This document shows positions 63,160 to 64,000 of a stretch of 64,000 nt of DNA, piece after piece. A program made the translations under genes and the position numbers. The DNA comes from Tipula vernalis (Eukaryota; Arthropoda; Insecta; Diptera; Tipulidae): positions 127,323,605 to 127,387,604 of the forward strand of contig OY282559.1 in assembly GCA_958295665.1 (NCBI GenBank). Reading direction: 5' to 3'. The notes below the pieces were generated by a model, which saw nothing but the letters and a program-made list of their open reading frames with translations, had not been told where the DNA came from and did not search any database. Numbering within the stretch: position 1 is the stretch's first letter; every line of letters begins with the position of its first letter.

Positions 63160-63540
63160 ATTTTGTGTTGAATCAAATTAAGCCGCAGGCTCTCCTCCTG
63201 GTGGTGCCCTTCCGTCAATTTCTTTAAATTTCAACAATATCTGTGGTTTCCCCGAAAGCGGATGCGAAATAGCCATATATCCAGTTTTATCCAATTGCTA
63301 GCTGGCAATGGTTTTGGTTAGAACTTGGACGGTATCTGATCGCTTTCGAACCTCTAGCATTCGTTCTTGATTAATGAAAACACCTTTCGGCAATGCTTAT
63401 CTTGTGATGCCTATTAATTTTATTCTAATGAAAGCACATGTTTATAACGGTCCGTGATTATGTGAGTGTGTGTATAGCTCTAGAATTACCTCGGTTAATG
63501 TCATATGGAATCTGTCACATAGATACCCAATAAACTGAGA
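63160..63540 (-). rRNA. Degenerate, internally deleted 18S rRNA-like sequence
   Basis: On the minus strand, 63420-63163 follows the central 18S order: TTTTCATTAATCAAGAACGA, GAGGTTCGAAAGCGATCAGA, TGCCAGCTAGCAATTGG, AAGAAATTGACGGAAGGGCA and CACCACCAGGA followed by GAGCCTGCGGCTTAATTTGA. Upstream (63540-63420) lies a piece resembling the 5' region (GGTAATTCTAGAGCTA and GTGCTTTCATTAGA). The roughly 700 nt that normally separate these two regions are missing, and many universally conserved positions are changed. It is therefore a pseudogene fragment, not a working rRNA. No 5.8S or 28S sequence was seen. Confidence 0.8.
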
Positions 63541-63649
63541 GATATCAACAACGTTCCATTTTTAGCATTAGCCATACTTAGGACGACTTAATGCAAATAA
63601 GGACAAAGTTCACGTAAATTTGATAACAACCTTTTAATTTTATGTATAA

Positions 63650-63800
63650 GCCCAATCATTCGCTTAACCAGCGAATCAGCAAGACACTTTAAAGAATTTG
63701 ACGAAATTATTGTCATAGTCTCTGAACCCATTACATTACTTAACAAATGCAGCAGTAAAATTCTACCCTTAATTTTCGCTCTGTTAAATAAAGCTATTTA
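63650..63800. repeat. Diverged copy of the 29.9-kb MITE (one end)
   Basis: 63661-63711 is the inverse of 30182-30230 (AACCAGCGAATCAG, AAAGAATTTGACGAAATTAT). TTAATTTTCGCTCT near 63772 also matches the inverse of the interior near 30020. The other end of this copy is not evident. Confidence 0.7.
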
Positions 63801-64000
63801 ATGAAACTTAAATTAATCAACACGTCTGGTCAGCTTGCATTACCAGACAAAACTAATTGCGTCCTTGAGCGTATATCTGAGTATAGTACTAAAGCTTTTG
63901 TATATTTATTTGACGCTGGAAACACACAACCGATGGTCCCACCAACAAAATGAGAATTGCTTTTTTCTCTTTGAGGTACAAAGTTGTCTGTTTATAGTCG
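63801..64000. other. Unassigned sequence to window end
   Basis: No feature recognised. Confidence 0.4.

Overview
This looks like AT-rich, non-genic DNA from an insect nuclear genome, most probably a fly. That is inferred from the mix of mobile elements (piggyBac, mariner, Tc3-like, pogo-like, Jockey and R1 clades, Gypsy, BEL/Pao), the short introns in two of them, and intergenic simple repeats of the TACATA, (TG)n and (TA)n type. I could not assign a species and recognised no ordinary host gene. Nearly all coding sequence is transposon-derived and broken by in-frame stops and frameshifts.

Layout. 1-2.8 kb: a decayed pogo-like DNA transposon behind a cluster of GTGCCAAT motifs. 5.3-13.4 kb: R1-clade non-LTR retrotransposons. 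These are a small fragment, a 5'-truncated copy A (5.95-8.17 kb) and a nearly full copy B (8.24-12.63 kb). A and B are joined through a CA microsatellite, and B runs into the RNase H tail of a different non-LTR element. 16.5-25.2 kb: five pure (TA)n tracts of about 180-210 bp alternate with four mobile elements: two related hAT-like elements (the first holding a BEL relic), a foldback-like element with 180-bp iterons, and a Tc3-like transposon.

25.2-31.07 kb: a minus-strand Gypsy element split by a plus-strand Jockey copy, whose 3' UTR holds a MITE. 31.07-33.1 kb: a convergent gene pair, probably a DNA transposon. 34.03-37.5 kb: a second, better preserved Jockey copy on the minus strand. 40.2-44.35 kb: Gypsy fragments, a nested MITE and a mariner relic. 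44.4-49.5 kb: degenerate tandem repeats and simple sequence. 49.54-54.46 kb: a nearly intact piggyBac element with TTAA borders, split by a 2-kb hAT-like non-autonomous element with a perfect 8-bp target duplication.

55.3-62.8 kb: two consecutive BEL/Pao elements, the first with a 399-bp hAT-like MITE inside its RNase H. 63.16-63.54 kb: a rearranged 18S rRNA-like sequence on the minus strand, then a second copy of the MITE seen at 29.9 kb.

The genes do not form a pathway. The window is a record of repeated, often nested, insertion. The best-supported junctions (exact target duplications at 52404/54410, 57313/57720 and 49536/54459) give relative ages: the hAT element is younger than piggyBac, and the 399-bp MITE is younger than the BEL copy. 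The least explained structures are the (TA)n ladder, the foldback element and the convergent gene pair near 31.2-33.1 kb.
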